NCBI GenBank assembly: GCA_002633005.1
Contig: NMRA01000174.1
Coordinates: forward strand, 265,754 to 329,753
Origin: Phoronis australis
Lineage: Eukaryota > Phoronida > Phoronidae
Length of the DNA stretch: 64,000 bases
Direction of reading: 5' to 3'
Part shown: one piece after another, positions 25,501 to 36,700 of the stretch
How positions within the stretch are numbered: position 1 is the stretch's first letter
Layout of the letters: each line of letters starts with the position of its first letter
Program-made: the position numbers and the translations under genes
The notes under the pieces: model-generated
Databases searched by the model: none
Told to the model about the DNA's origin: nothing
Seen by the model: only the letters and a program-made list of their open reading frames with translations

Positions 25501-28500
25501 AAATGCTTTGGTTGCATCTCTGAATTTTTAATTTTAGACTTAAGGCTACTATGAGCCCACCTCATGTCAAAAGTCAACTTATGAGCAAGATTATTTACTG
25601 TTGTAAAACTTGTCTCACCCATTAAATCAACATGTTCCTTGCTGGGCTTTGAAAAAAACGACACCTGGCATGCGTTCAGTAGACGCTAGGACCTACGCTA
25701 GGACCTAGCTAAAACCTAGTCAAAGTCACGTGTTCTCATTTAAAATACACGGCAATATCTCATGTAATCTTGCAAAGTCTTGCTTTTTAGAGAGGTCCTA
25801 GCGCTACTGAACGAGAGGCTGGTTTGTGGTTGAGATGAGGCTGAGTATAAGTTATGTTGGCCTGGCAGATCATTTTATGTGTGGAGCGTAGCCTCATGCA
25901 TTACATCTAGACTATGTAACAAACTAAGACCATTCTAAAGCAGTACATAGTCTTATGCTGTGAATGGTCGATGTTTTTAGTCGCACCTATTGAAGTCTAT
26001 CCTGATGCCTGACACTATCAGGCCATTTTTATTGGATGGTGCATCAACTGGTGATTTTTATTACCTACACTTGACAACTGCTCCCGATATTTGCCCAACT
26101 TTAGTCTGATATGACCATTTGTCCCCCACAAACTCATCGGATCAGCATTGAAGGCTTTTATATGACGTAGACATAAAGCATAAGTTTTTTGATAAAGGTG
26201 GGTTTGTAGCAGATTTAAATAATAAGTCTGAAATGTTTTAGTTGATGTTACTTGATTGGTCATCATTTAGCTAATGCTGTTTTAAACTAACTCGTTTTAG
26301 TTAGATATGCCTAACTTGTGTGTTTTTCAATCAAATAAATATTGCATGCTGTGACACTAGTGCTGATACTTTCTATTTTGTTTGCTGAGTCTTCTGCACA
26401 ATTTTGGCAAGATCTGCGAAGCACTTCACCCTGAGAGCACTTCACACTGCGGCGGCTTGCAATCTTTGAATTCTCACGAAAAACGCTGTCTACTTAAACC
26501 AGAGTACTACGAGTTCAAAAGCCTCAAAGGCTATCACATTCTCATTATGTATATTTGTCATGTGACCTATCGTCATGTGCCAAACCTATGGTACTTTCAA
26601 AACTGAAAATTTGAAAATTCTTTAAAGCTGCTATATGCCCACTACGTTCCTTCAAATTGCTGCTATGAAGCTAGCTTGAACTTGTTCCTTGCTCATATAA
26701 CAGTGGTTTCTACGCTGGGGAAACAACTGATATTTTTTATTGCTTGAGACCACGCTCAGCGCTTAAAATGACTGGCCAGATGCTAGTGAGCCGTCATTTT
26801 TTCCAAGCCCTGAAATCACTTATGATCAGTGTGAGGAAAATGTCCATGCTAATTTCATAACTGAATGTTACCTAAATAAAGGTTATTTTGACTGAAGGCA
26901 GGTTTATAGACGTTTTTATTATGTGAATTTGAGCCGTGTACCATTTTATTCTATCATTGTGATTTATATGAAGCTGTAGCAGACTCCTCCCCATAATGCA
27001 AGGATGCTTTCAGTAGTGTCAAATGTTTCAGTTCTTGAGCCATGGTAATCATGAAGTTTTTCCTATTTGTAGTTGACTAGTTTTTAATTACAATTTTGAT
27101 TAGATACCCTAAACAAAGGGTAGCTTAATTACAGAGCTCTTGCTTAGAATGCTAGATGGTTACTGTGCGATTCGCATGTTATGCTGTACTCATAGCCATG
27201 GGAAACTATTTTGCAACTTCCTATTACAACTTTTACAGCACAGCGGTACACCTTTTCTGCTCATTTGTGTATTGTTTCTTGTAAAATTACTTCAGACATT
27301 TTATACACTTCTAAACAAAATGAAGGCATATTTTTGCTCTCTGCATTTAGGCATGCTTTAGCCACAGGCTCTTGAATCTATCTGTTCTCGGTATCCGCCA
27401 CTGGCATGAACACTGTGTAATACTATCTTACAAGTTATTAGGAGATTTGTGTGCATGTAGTTTCAGCCTACTTGTTGTAACATCTTTGTCAAATGTAGCT
27501 GATGTTTTAGGTATTGTTTTATAGCGTACCTCGTAGTTCTGAAACTCAACCTTTTGAAAAGTAAGTGCCAAGCTTCTTCCCTATTTCTAGCACAATGTTA
27601 CCCCATGAGTGCTACGTGGAATACATCGGCAGTATTGCACGAAAATTTTAAGTTGTGAAAAGTGAGAACTTACTGGGCTAGTAGATGTGACTTTTACAAA
27701 TTATAAAATCTACTTTGTGTTCTTGCTATTCGTACCTAAATATCACCAATATGGATTTTTTCCTTATTGTATGACCAGGGGTCTATTTCACAAAAATTGA
27801 CTTAAAACTTAAGACAGAAATTTGGTCTTGCGGTTTCACTTCGCAATTGCTGAATATAGATTTAAGCCAAGTATGGTAAAAATTCTCCAATTTGGGACAG
27901 TATAGATAATTGTTTTGCTCAAGGTCATAACTTGTCCCAAATTTGGGAAATTGGCAATATTGGATGTCCCAAATTTAAGAGTCACTGGAAAAATTACCCA
28001 CTCTGTAGATTGAAAACAAATTGTCCGAAATTTGAGGAATATAATGGTGAAAGCCAAGATCATCCTTGTCCCAAATTCCAGTATAAAGAAAATTTAGAAT
28101 TTTCATGTCCCAAATTCTAGAGACTGTCCTAAATTGGAAAATGGTTTTATTTTTGAGAGGCTTGTTATGCATGCAAGATATTGTTGATTTCATTATTCAA
28201 AGACTTGTTACGCATTATAAATATGTTGTTCTTACCAACTACGATGCATTGCACATGCATTGGCCTTGTTACGGATAGCAAAAATTGAAGTGCACGCTTC
28301 TCAGAGCATAAATTTGTCGGATACAGTTCCTCAAATCCAGAATCCTGAAATTGTTACACAGACGCTTTTCTCCTCGGTAGCTTGGTATCTGTCGCGTAGA
28401 TGCTACGGTAAAATCACTTATTTAGAACACAATGCGACAGAAAGGTAATATTTTTTTATTTTTGTCTATAAAAGGTACGTAGCACGTAATTAATCCGTTG

Positions 28501-29272
28501 CCATGTAAGCTCTGTGCAACAGCTACCACTAAGTGAAATCATTCATCCTCTTGATGTGTTGTTATAAAGTAGGATCATTTGGTCTTCCATATCTTTACTG
28601 TGTCATACATACAGTAAAATCTCACCAATTGATGGCGCTATATGGCAATCGAGGGAAACTTGTACGTAGCAGCAAAGTAATGCTTTGCTCTTTCCAAGTT
28701 TTGTACCATAGCTACCATCACTTCATTAATAGCTATGACAGAAATGCTTGAAAAGTGATCTAAAGGCAGTTCTGGCACTTATTTTTGTCTGAATTTGGTT
28801 AGGTTTTACAGTGCTCATCTGCTTTTCCTAGTGTTTGGTAAATTTTTTTAGTCATGAGCTACCCATTGGAATCGAGAAGCTGGTTGTTCACTAATTAGTC
28901 TCAAGGTCATGTAGGTGAACACTCGTCTGTTGATTACCTCGCCTCCATTGGTATCACATTTGTGAATAATTATCCTATTACTATTATACAAGTGTAATGA
29001 AACTTGTATGATATGAATCAGTAATAATGTACTTCAAATCCTACTTTTGTGTTGTATTTTATAGCTTTGCTATGGAGGACCCTACAAACCCGCTTAGTTT
29101 ATTACCTTCGAAAAAAAATAAATATGGACCAAAACATCGATCGAAGACTTTGGATCTGCTAAATCCAGCAACCTCACCGGAGCTTCAAATAAGGTCGCCA
29201 CGGAATTCTAAGAGGCTGGTGTACTCACATCAACGCATGGAAGAGAAAGATACTGAGTTATTTGAATTATGA
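22391..29272 (+). CDS. LYSMD2: LysM-domain protein of the LYSMD1/LYSMD2 family, complete, three exons
   Basis: Exons 22391-22555, 23909-24276 and 29065-29272 join in phase to 246 codons plus stop. The LysM domain spans roughly residues 35-82 and crosses the first splice site: 'HTVQKGDTVQGIALAYGVS' continues as 'VEQIKRINKLWTNESLCLRD' and 'ILQIP'. This matches the vertebrate pattern HxVxxGDTLxGIALKYGVTxEQIKRxNKLxTND. After a polar linker a second conserved block 'NARDLLSQYDTSLARMK' matches the SARDFLxxLDxQI block of the family. The C-terminus 'EEKDTELFEL' resembles LYSMD1 '...DEIFKL'. There is no signal peptide or transmembrane segment, so a cytosolic/nuclear location is expected. The molecular function is unknown. 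LYSMD2 is preferred because of linkage to USP8, but an invertebrate gene may be ancestral to both paralogs. The gene is convergent with USP8. Confidence 0.93.
22770..23337. mobile_element. Fold-back element (about 568 bp) in LYSMD intron 1
   Basis: Both halves are inverted copies of each other. The ends read 'gacagtgaccaccgtctct' and its inverse 'agagacgatggtcactgtc'. Inner parts such as 'aagcttttcggcaaattatg' and 'caaagtcacattgttata' recur inverted at about 23230-23290. The centre is near 23045-23060. Similar open frames on the two arms are by-products of the palindrome. It looks like a non-autonomous fold-back DNA transposon. Confidence 0.8.
23345..23748. mobile_element. Second inverted-repeat element in LYSMD intron 1 (about 404 bp)
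   Basis: The left end is ACTGATGCCTGTGCCAAACT (the phrase occurs twice in tandem). The right end is the inverse, '...agtttggcgcaggcatcagt'. It starts only about 8 bp after the preceding fold-back ends. It is non-coding. Confidence 0.7.
23765..23849. repeat. Short hairpin, 'gagaaccagttt' family
   Basis: GAGAACCAGTTT at 23765-23776 is inverted at 23838-23849. The flanks 'gtccctga' and 'gcaggacccc' add imperfect pairing. It belongs to the same family as the hairpin at 11851-11906, and lies immediately 3' of another fold-back element. Confidence 0.6.
23909..24276 (+). CDS. LYSMD2: LYSMD exon 2 (end of LysM domain and polar linker)
   Basis: The acceptor is a T-rich tract ending TTTTGTAG before 23909, and the donor is GA|GTGAGT at 24277. 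It encodes 'VEQIKRINKLWTNESLCLRD', a Ser/Asn-rich linker and the 'DINARDLLSQYDTSLARMK' block. The exon is 368 nt, leaving two bases that complete an Asp codon with exon 3. Confidence 0.92.
25673..25813. mobile_element. Small MITE (about 141 bp) in LYSMD intron 2
   Basis: The left terminus is CGTTCAGTAGACGCTAGGAC. The right terminus is its inverse with a one- to two-base difference ('aggtcctagcgctactgaacg'). The left arm also repeats 'acgctaggacct' in tandem. It has no coding capacity. Confidence 0.75.
27777..27850 (+). mobile_element. Solo end of MITE family B
   Basis: 'ggtctatttcac.aaa.ttgacttaaa' followed by 'cttaagacagaaatttggtc' matches the left arm of the complete element at 35711-35996. 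The right end is not found nearby, so this is a truncated copy. Confidence 0.6.
27887..28135. repeat. Cluster of degenerate 'tcccaaatt' motifs in both orientations
   Basis: 'tgtcccaaatt' or close variants occur near 27932, 27966, 28021, 28069 and 28108, with inverted forms near 27890 and 27942. Spacing is irregular. It looks like a decayed short repeat. I see no function. Confidence 0.45.
29065..29272 (+). CDS. LYSMD2: LYSMD exon 3 (C-terminus and stop)
   Basis: The acceptor is TTTTATAG before 29065. The first base completes an Asp codon, followed by 'FAMEDPTNPLSLL', a basic Ser/Pro-rich stretch ('RSKTLDLLNPATSPELQ', 'RSPRNSKR'), and the acidic family-type C-terminus 'EEKDTELFEL' before TGA at 29270-29272. 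Confidence 0.9.
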
Positions 29273-30009
29273 TAATGATTCCGTTCTTATGAGTAGGTGT
29301 TGGAATATCGGTTTTATGAATGGGTGCTTACAATGCAGGGTATGGAACAATGCTGATTTTGGTGGATGATTCCTCAGCCATTTTATTAGAAAACTGTGAT
29401 ATTTGAAGACCTTGAAAAAATGAAAAAACGGCAGTTTTGGCTATTTTTTTGTACAAAATTTGTGAGATTTTACATAGCCGTGTCATCCACCAAGGCATGC
29501 CTTTTGGATCTGTCAGAATTGCCTATTCTCTGGACATTGAGTGACACAGTGTCCCGTCAGCGTAGATCAGCCAATGTTAAATGATTTTGGCAACTATAAG
29601 ATTTAGACAACTAATTTGTTAAAGGGAACTGATTACTTTATAGAAATCATGAAATTTGTTCAAGATTAAATGTGTGGGTATTATCAAGTGTTGAATTACA
29701 CTCAAGTAGATATTCATATTAGGAGAGGACTATCTGTTAATCAAATGGCCGTCACTAAACTTTCCCGAAGTTTGATCTTTACGTTGAGGGTATTATTTTT
29801 TTCTTCATTCTCACCAGCATATTTGCTGCACTGATGGAAGTACACGTATCATGAACATTTAGTCAGTGCTTAGGGATTGAATGGTGTTGCATATTCATTT
29901 CTAGATTGTATGAGTTGTCTAGGCAAATATTTGTGCATTGGTTCTTGTTTTTGTTCTGACATTTAATTTATTCTGGAGAATAGGTTCGTCATTGGTCTCT
30001 AGAGACATT

Positions 30010-30680
30010 GTAGATGTAAAAAGTCACTTACTTATAGACGTGGTTGGTTGTTAGCAGACGTTTCGACCTGGTCTGCCAGGTCTTTGTCAATGAATGAGGA
30101 TTTCCCGCCTTTTGCTCGTTAAGAATTCCCCCCTCCCCATGTACTCCAGCATTCTTAACGAGCGAAAGGCGGGAAATCCCTCATTCATCGACAAGACCTG
30201 GCAGACCTGGGCCCGGTCTCTAATCTTTGTACTCGAAACGAACTCAAAACTATTTTTGTCAATTTCTCTGCTCCTTTTGTGCGAACTTAAGATAATTGGT
30301 TATCAGACTGTGCTCGAATACATTATAGTTTATGCATAGGAGTTTCTAGTTCAAGTTTGCCCTTGAAGACCCTTATATTCGTGCTACAAACTCGAGTAAA
30401 AACTCAAAATTTCGAGTTCAAATTCGAACTTATTGCTTTAATATTGGGTTTACAAACTGTGAACTAAGGGCAATAAATTATCTATGTAAGTTATTGTGTA
30501 CTCGAGCACAGAATAATAGACACTTTTCTTGAGTTCGCCCAAAAGTAGAGTAGAAAATGCCAAACCTTATTTCGAGTTCCATTTCGAGTAAAAAGATTGG
30601 AGACCGGGCCCAGATCAACAGAAACGTCTGCTAACAACCAACCACGTATCTAAGTAAGTGACTTTTTACATCTACAATTT
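30010..30680. mobile_element. Fold-back MITE interrupted by a second MITE
   Basis: The left arm (30010-30128) runs from 'gtagatgtaaaaagtcac' through 'gttggttgttagcagacgtt' and 'ttcccgccttttgctcgtt'. The right arm begins at about 30150 with the inverse. It is broken at 30209-30611 by another element and resumes at 30612 with 'agaaacgtctgctaacaacc', ending 'gtgactttttacatctac' at about 30680. Without the insert the host element is about 268 bp. Confidence 0.8.
30209..30611. mobile_element. MITE family C, copy 1 (about 403 bp), nested insertion
   Basis: Terminal inverted repeats GGGCCCGGTCTCTAATCTTT (left) and the inverse of GGGCCCGGTCTCCAATCTTT (right). The interior repeats 'actcgag' and 'ttcgagtt' phrases. 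It sits inside the right arm of the fold-back element at 30010-30680, so it is the younger of the two. A diverged partial copy lies at about 51112-51345. Confidence 0.8.
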
Positions 30681-33122
30681 AATTTATTGTTTGTTTGTAA
30701 GACATTGACTGTCTTGCGGTCTGCCATGGCATTGTCTGTTGTTTTTGATCTGTTAGTGCATGCAGGGTGGTTATTTGTGACTAATTTTGAGAATTTTTGT
30801 GCTGGGGTGTAATATCATTTGAAGAAAATTATCCATTACAAACCAGTCAGCAGTACCATGTACTTTGTCAATAGATAAGTAGAAGAACCGCAAACACCAA
30901 CAGACCACAATATCAAGAATGCTGATTTAAGATCCTGTGTGGTACAGAGCAATTATCACAACAGCAATGACATCAATAATGACTTTTTGAAGCGTGGCAC
31001 ATAATTGGTGTTTGTGGGTGTGATGGTGGGCAAAATATTGACTGGAACGTTTAATGATAGACCAGATATGTGCACTGCTCTCGTCTGGCCTGCTCCCTAA
31101 AGGAGAGATGTGTGTAATGAATTCACCGGGTTGTATTCAGAATTTTTATCATGTTTGACGCAACCTCTGTAGAATTATACAATTCAGTTGCACTGTACAA
31201 TGATAACAAGTGGTAATTATGACTGCTCACTGATATTCAGTAGGAGACTTTCAAGTAGCAATATGGTGACTGATCATGTGGGTCCGGAAATTACCATAAA
31301 ATCTTGGCAATTTAGGACTTAATTTAGCAGGCTAGTGAAATTTTATTTTCTCATCTTTTTAAAAGATCAGTGCTTTCAAATCAATGCTTTACTATTTTCA
31401 AGTGATGCACCATAGGTACTATCAAACAATTTTTGGTAATTCCCAACTATAAGAAGCTGTTAAATAATGAAATTGGACAATTTTAACAATTATTTGCATA
31501 CAAAATTGGTGAGATTTTGCCATGATAGTGGCGTCTGCAAGATGAAGCAATTTTACTTCTGTTTAAAACACATCACGTCTACTCAGGTGTACTTTAAGAG
31601 TCTTACCTAGGTCACCTCCTGGTGCAGCCAGGTGGCGATTAGAGTCGCAAGTCCCACGTGATTAGTCTCCATTGCTTTCTAAAAGCCTTTTGTTTGAGTA
31701 TGATTTGGTATCGATATTTTCTTATTGATAGGTTATTTTAACAGTATTTTTTCAATACTTGCAGTATTGCGCACGTGAAAGCAAATATAATGAAAATTCG
31801 AAAATAATGCAAATTAGGGCCAATTGAAAATGATTACCATTACAAGCTTAAAAAGACGCAGGCCTTCACTTTGTCCAGCTTCTCCTCGATTCCTCACCAA
31901 AAGTGTGCAAAAATGTACATTTTTATAGATGGGGATGTACATAAACTGTGTGTATGTCAGATAGTATGAAAGTACCTGGATGTTCCTGTTGACTGGTAGT
32001 GGTATTAAGTATGTTGGTTGTTTTGTCGTATTTTTAACGACGCGAAAGTGCAATCAATAATGCTGGATTTTGTCACCATTCTTTACATCAAAAATGAACA
32101 ATAGCAGCAAGCCTTGAACCCCTCCTTCCCTAAAACCATAAATTTTGCGTATGCTTATTTAGGGCCTCACACCTTTCCGCAGGCTCAACAAAAACTAAAT
32201 GAAAAAGCTGCCGTGCATTTTGGTTTTGATCCCTCTAATGACATTTGGATGCATTAGTGGTTTGGCATACTTCTGCAACAGTTCTTTCCAACTTGCCTGT
32301 CCAGGGTAGACCGTCTTCCCCTGTCATGACCCACACGGGCATTCTCACTAAAAGCATATTTTTTCATTATGCCAATTATTTTCTTACAAGCTGTTATTAT
32401 ATACTCAGTTATTTTCTCATCAACCACATACCTTTTTACAACTAAAAAGGCACAATTTGCATGTGATTGGCCCTGCAATAAGTCTGTCCACTACAACTGG
32501 GAAAAGAATTTAATTTGTAAGCAGTCAATGGAATACCGCCACGAGAAAAGATTTGCAGCTTGTGAGAAAAGAGGTAGAATAGAATTAAAAAATGCTGTTG
32601 ATGAATACGCCCTTGCAGTCCAAGGGAGGAAAATTGTCTTCCATGCTAAGTACTTTCACTTAGCTTTCGGAGATTTCAAAACAAGACATGGCACGTAAAC
32701 GCTATGATGCCTCTCGCCGATGTACCATGGGACGACTGGTCAGTGTTCTGAAACTGGATGTTGGATTGCTGAAATTGCTAAAAACCGATAAGAAAACCAG
32801 TATCTTAACTACCGATATGCAATGGTGTTTGAATACCAGTGTGCAACCATTGTGGCATTACCTCTTTGTGCAAGACTGGTCATTGGCAAGTCTATTCAAT
32901 TTTGACATCTAACTCATCAAAGGATTGCAATTTTGAGGTTGTATTTATAAAATTCCAAGAATTGTTAGTGGGTGAGGTTCATTTTAGGTACTTAGATTTT
33001 TCCCGAAGCTGTGACTGGATGATGCACTTGGCGAGTGATGTTCACCCATGATTTTGCCACCTGACCTGTCATTTCAGTTAAGGTAAATACTTACTAATAA
33101 AACTACTATATCGTAATTGTTC

Positions 33123-33128
33123 TTTATT
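33123..33128 (-). terminator. Candidate USP8 polyadenylation signal
   Basis: AATAAA on the - strand, about 550 bp downstream of the USP8 stop codon. It is the first canonical hexamer I find after the stop on that strand. It is unproven without transcript data. Confidence 0.4.
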
Positions 33129-33674
33129 TAATCATTTCATCGGCAACATTTGCCTGTGTGTATAGATACTTGAGTTAATAATAATGCGCACTCAACATCA
33201 TAGCAGACACTCGGACATTCATGCAACATGGAGAATCAAACGTGATTTAAATTAACTTCTCGATTATTGCACAAAATACATTTAGCAATGGAAGTAACTG
33301 GTCACAATTCAAAATATACTTTCCAACAGAAGACCTGAAAATGAAAATAAATGCTAAATGGGGAATATAATACGGCTGAACTTCAGTTGATAAAATATTA
33401 GACCTATCGCAGGCTGCTTATAATGGAGAGGTCAAGGTTCACTTTGAAGGTTAACAGCTTGACCATCCATATTTGGTAAGAAGGCGGAACCTTGATAACG
33501 AGACTAACAGATGACTGTTTCTACACATAGCTTTCACAATTATAACAGTTGTGGTACAATAACAGATTCACAACATAAAATATGTCGTCATGTTCATTGC
33601 CACAAAGATTTCTTTTCATCTATGTGGGTACCATATACAACTGGTAAATACGCAATCATCTTCAAGCAGATGTG

Positions 33675-33743
33675 TCACGTCCCATACTTGAGGACATTAG
33701 AGAGCTCACTGTAGAACAGCAGATATGCTTGTGATTGGGAATT
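33675..33743 (-). CDS. USP8: USP8 exon 24 (C-terminus and stop)
   Basis: The acceptor TTTTTCAG is followed by '[18 protein letters not shown]' and a TGA at 33677-33675. It corresponds to human '..SAAYILFYTSLG', the last beta strand of the USP fold. The protein ends 22 residues into this exon. Confidence 0.93.
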   Translation of the reverse strand, partial: NSQSQAYLLFYSELSNVLKYGT

Positions 33744-36700
33744 CTGAAAAACAAGACTTGTGTGTTGTCAAGCAATCATATCTGGTGTAACTAAGAAGTT
33801 GTAATGGGACAATTTTTAAAAGAAAAATGACTCCTAACCGTCATGTGTTTACTAAATCAAAACCGTGGAAAACCTACCACATCCGTTTCTACACTAAGGA
33901 AAACATAAAATTCTAAAGCATTAAGCATGAATAGATCTAGCAACAATGTATGGAAAAATAATTTTCTGAAATTTTCAATTGGGTGTTAAAAGTTTGGTTT
34001 CAATGGATTGAGAAATTGTTCATGCTTATGCACTGCAAGAGTGTAACTATAACAGTATTTTAACCTGCTCTAGATTAATCCAATGCCACGAAAAACGTCA
34101 CCAGAACACAATTTATAGTACCAAAGTATGACAAAAAAGTATTCAAAACTTACTTTGATGTCTGAAATCGACGTGGAGTAAACGTCGGAGTCATCAAAGT
34201 TGTACCACTTGTTATTCTTCGGGTTACGACAAATGGCCGTATCTAAAATAAGGGACACGTGTTTCACTAAACAATGTTAAGTTTGTACTGGTCACTGGTA
34301 AGCAACTAAAGAGTTTAACTTCAGGTGTATTTTCTTTAAGGAAGAGCATGTGTAGAACTTAAGTTTGAACTTAATATCAATCTACCATTGATTAGGTCAC
34401 ATGACTATGTATAAAGTAAAATTTAATAAAAATGAAAGATAAATTCCTGGCAAAGTAATGGCATCATTACGTCATCTTGTACTTCATCAAAAGATTTATA
34501 CAAGAACCGCTGGTGCCAGAAACAATGTAATTGGACTTGTTTTGTTGACCAGTATTTCAATCGGGATGGACGTGTTCACCTCATATGGTAGATAGTTTGC
34601 ATGCGAGTCGTGACGTGGGACTAAAAACTGTGTGTATGCTTAACAGTGGACTAGTCGATACTTAATTTGGAAACTATTGTGTCATCTAGAGTTGAAACTA
34701 CTAAACAAGAGATATTTGTAACGTCAGTAACATGACCAAGTTTTCTTTAAATATTCGAGATAAAATCTCAAAAACAGTGCTCCATTTTTCTAAGTTGTCT
34801 CGTTTTTGTTTTATAAAAGTTTTTGATATCTTCTGATGAAAGAGTAAAAATTTTACAAGTAGTTGCATAAATCAGAAAAAGATATCTGAAATATAATTTG
34901 AACAAACAATTTCTAAGAAATATTCCAAAGATAGCTAAATATTGACAGTCATTTTCCCCGATTACCGTTAAACCTTAAAGAGGAACATGAGCTATTAAAA
35001 TTACCACAACGTCACTAAAAGCCATTTACATTTGCTCATATAATACTACAACTGCTCATTCAATTATTCAGTAAAATTCGCACAGGTCGAGCACATGAAA
35101 GTTTAATTTGAAATTCGGCAATAGCATTTGTTCAAGTCTGTGTACTCAGACTTCAGATAGGTCGAATTTTGTCTTGCTCAAAAAATCTCATCGGGTCGGA
35201 TATGACATACACAAATCATTACAGAGCCTTTTAACCTCTTATCAACCGTCGGGGTAGTTATGGTGTACGTATGCTCCAATTCAGAGGCTCAAGCAAAGAT
35301 AACATCAGATGATAAATACCCTCTGATGATCAGAAAACAATGGCCCGGAGGATACAACCAGCTCTAACAAGACTGCTAATATATGAATATGTCTATCTCA
35401 ATATGGCGTGGAAAATACGTTGCAAACATTTTGTCCCGTCAGCACGCCATCTTTTGGCCACATCACATGACCAAATGAATATCAGTATGAAAAGATCTCT
35501 GCCCCCGACCAGTACTCGAACCCAGGACCATCTGCAAGCCATGCAGACGCTCTAGCCACGGAGCCATTGGGACCACTGGTCAAACACAAAAATCCAATCG
35601 GACTTAGTAGTGGGCACCTTACCCTCGATCTCCAGTTAGTGATGTGGCCAAAAAATGGCGTGCTGACAGGACAAACTTCAGTGTGCAAGACTGTTAATAG
35701 ATTGCTTCATGGGTCTGTTTCATGAAAGTGACTTAAGACTAAAGACAGAAATTTGGTCTTACACTCAACACAACTATTTCAGAAAATAATTAAATCTCAC
35801 ATAAGCAAAAGAGCAAAGACTGAAAATATACACATAACTGCTAATTCCCGTCAGAGATAATTTCTGTAAATTATTATCACTGTTATGATCCGGTAATTAT
35901 TTTGCTAATAAAACTTTTCCTCAGCAATTCCGAAGTGTAAGAGGAGAATAAGACCAAATTTCTATCTAAGTTTTAAGTCACTTTCATGAAGCACACATTT
36001 ACAGCTCACAGTAACCTATCCTGAACGCGAAGGTTCTGTAGATTGTAATGAGGTTTGGTGGCACAGACTAAGTCAAACATTAAGGCTGAAACAACTTAAA
36101 CATTTCAATGACTTACAGTGTCCATGCTCCATACTTTGGCCTTTGTGCAACTGAAACAGAATGGAATTACGGGTGAAATAACAGTCATGGCCACAAGGAA
36201 AACTTCCGTTTAGCCATAATTAGTTCAACTCAATTCACCACTACAACTAATCAAGTGAGTGAGGGTCAATCTCTCGGTTGGCCACAGAAATGCTCAACGA
36301 CCTCCATGCACTCCAACGTGTAATCCTGTGAAACTAAGAATGCTAATGTGAAAATTGTGTAGTATTTAAAGGGGGGTGCTACTAATGACTGTAATCAATG
36401 AAGACGATATCAGCGAGAACAAAGGAATAAGGCTTAATCAGGTTAAGCATTTACTGATAGCCAGTCATCTAGGGTTTGAAATAAGTTGAAGGTATTCACA
36501 AAACCAAAGAGGCTATAAGGAACTATGACAGCAGTCTGGATCATTTAACCCACAGACGTGATCATAAACCTTATACTAAATACCTGAGGAGTCTTTTGAG
36601 TGCCTTATCAGCAATTCTATCAGTCTAAACGCAGTACAGAACCACATCATAGAAAAAAAAAACACGGCAACAAAATGCAATGTCGTGTCAGAGCTTCCAA

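Larger units (their letters stand above)
24277..29064 (+). other. LYSMD intron 2 (about 4.8 kb)
   Basis: AT-rich intron. It holds a small MITE at 25673-25813, a fragment of a MITE at about 27777-27850 and a cluster of 'tcccaaatt' motifs at 27887-28135. No coding exon was recognised inside it. Confidence 0.7.
29273..33674. other. Convergent intergenic region between LYSMD and USP8
   Basis: Contains the expected 3' UTRs of both genes and the nested MITEs at 30010-30680. An open frame of about 109 codons at 32369-32698 has no recognisable domain and I do not call it a gene. Confidence 0.55.

Noticed and set aside
32369-32912. Overlapping + strand frames between LYSMD and USP8 as a separate gene
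   Set aside because: No recognisable domain, weak codon character, no conserved splice partners. They are probably UTR or intergenic.
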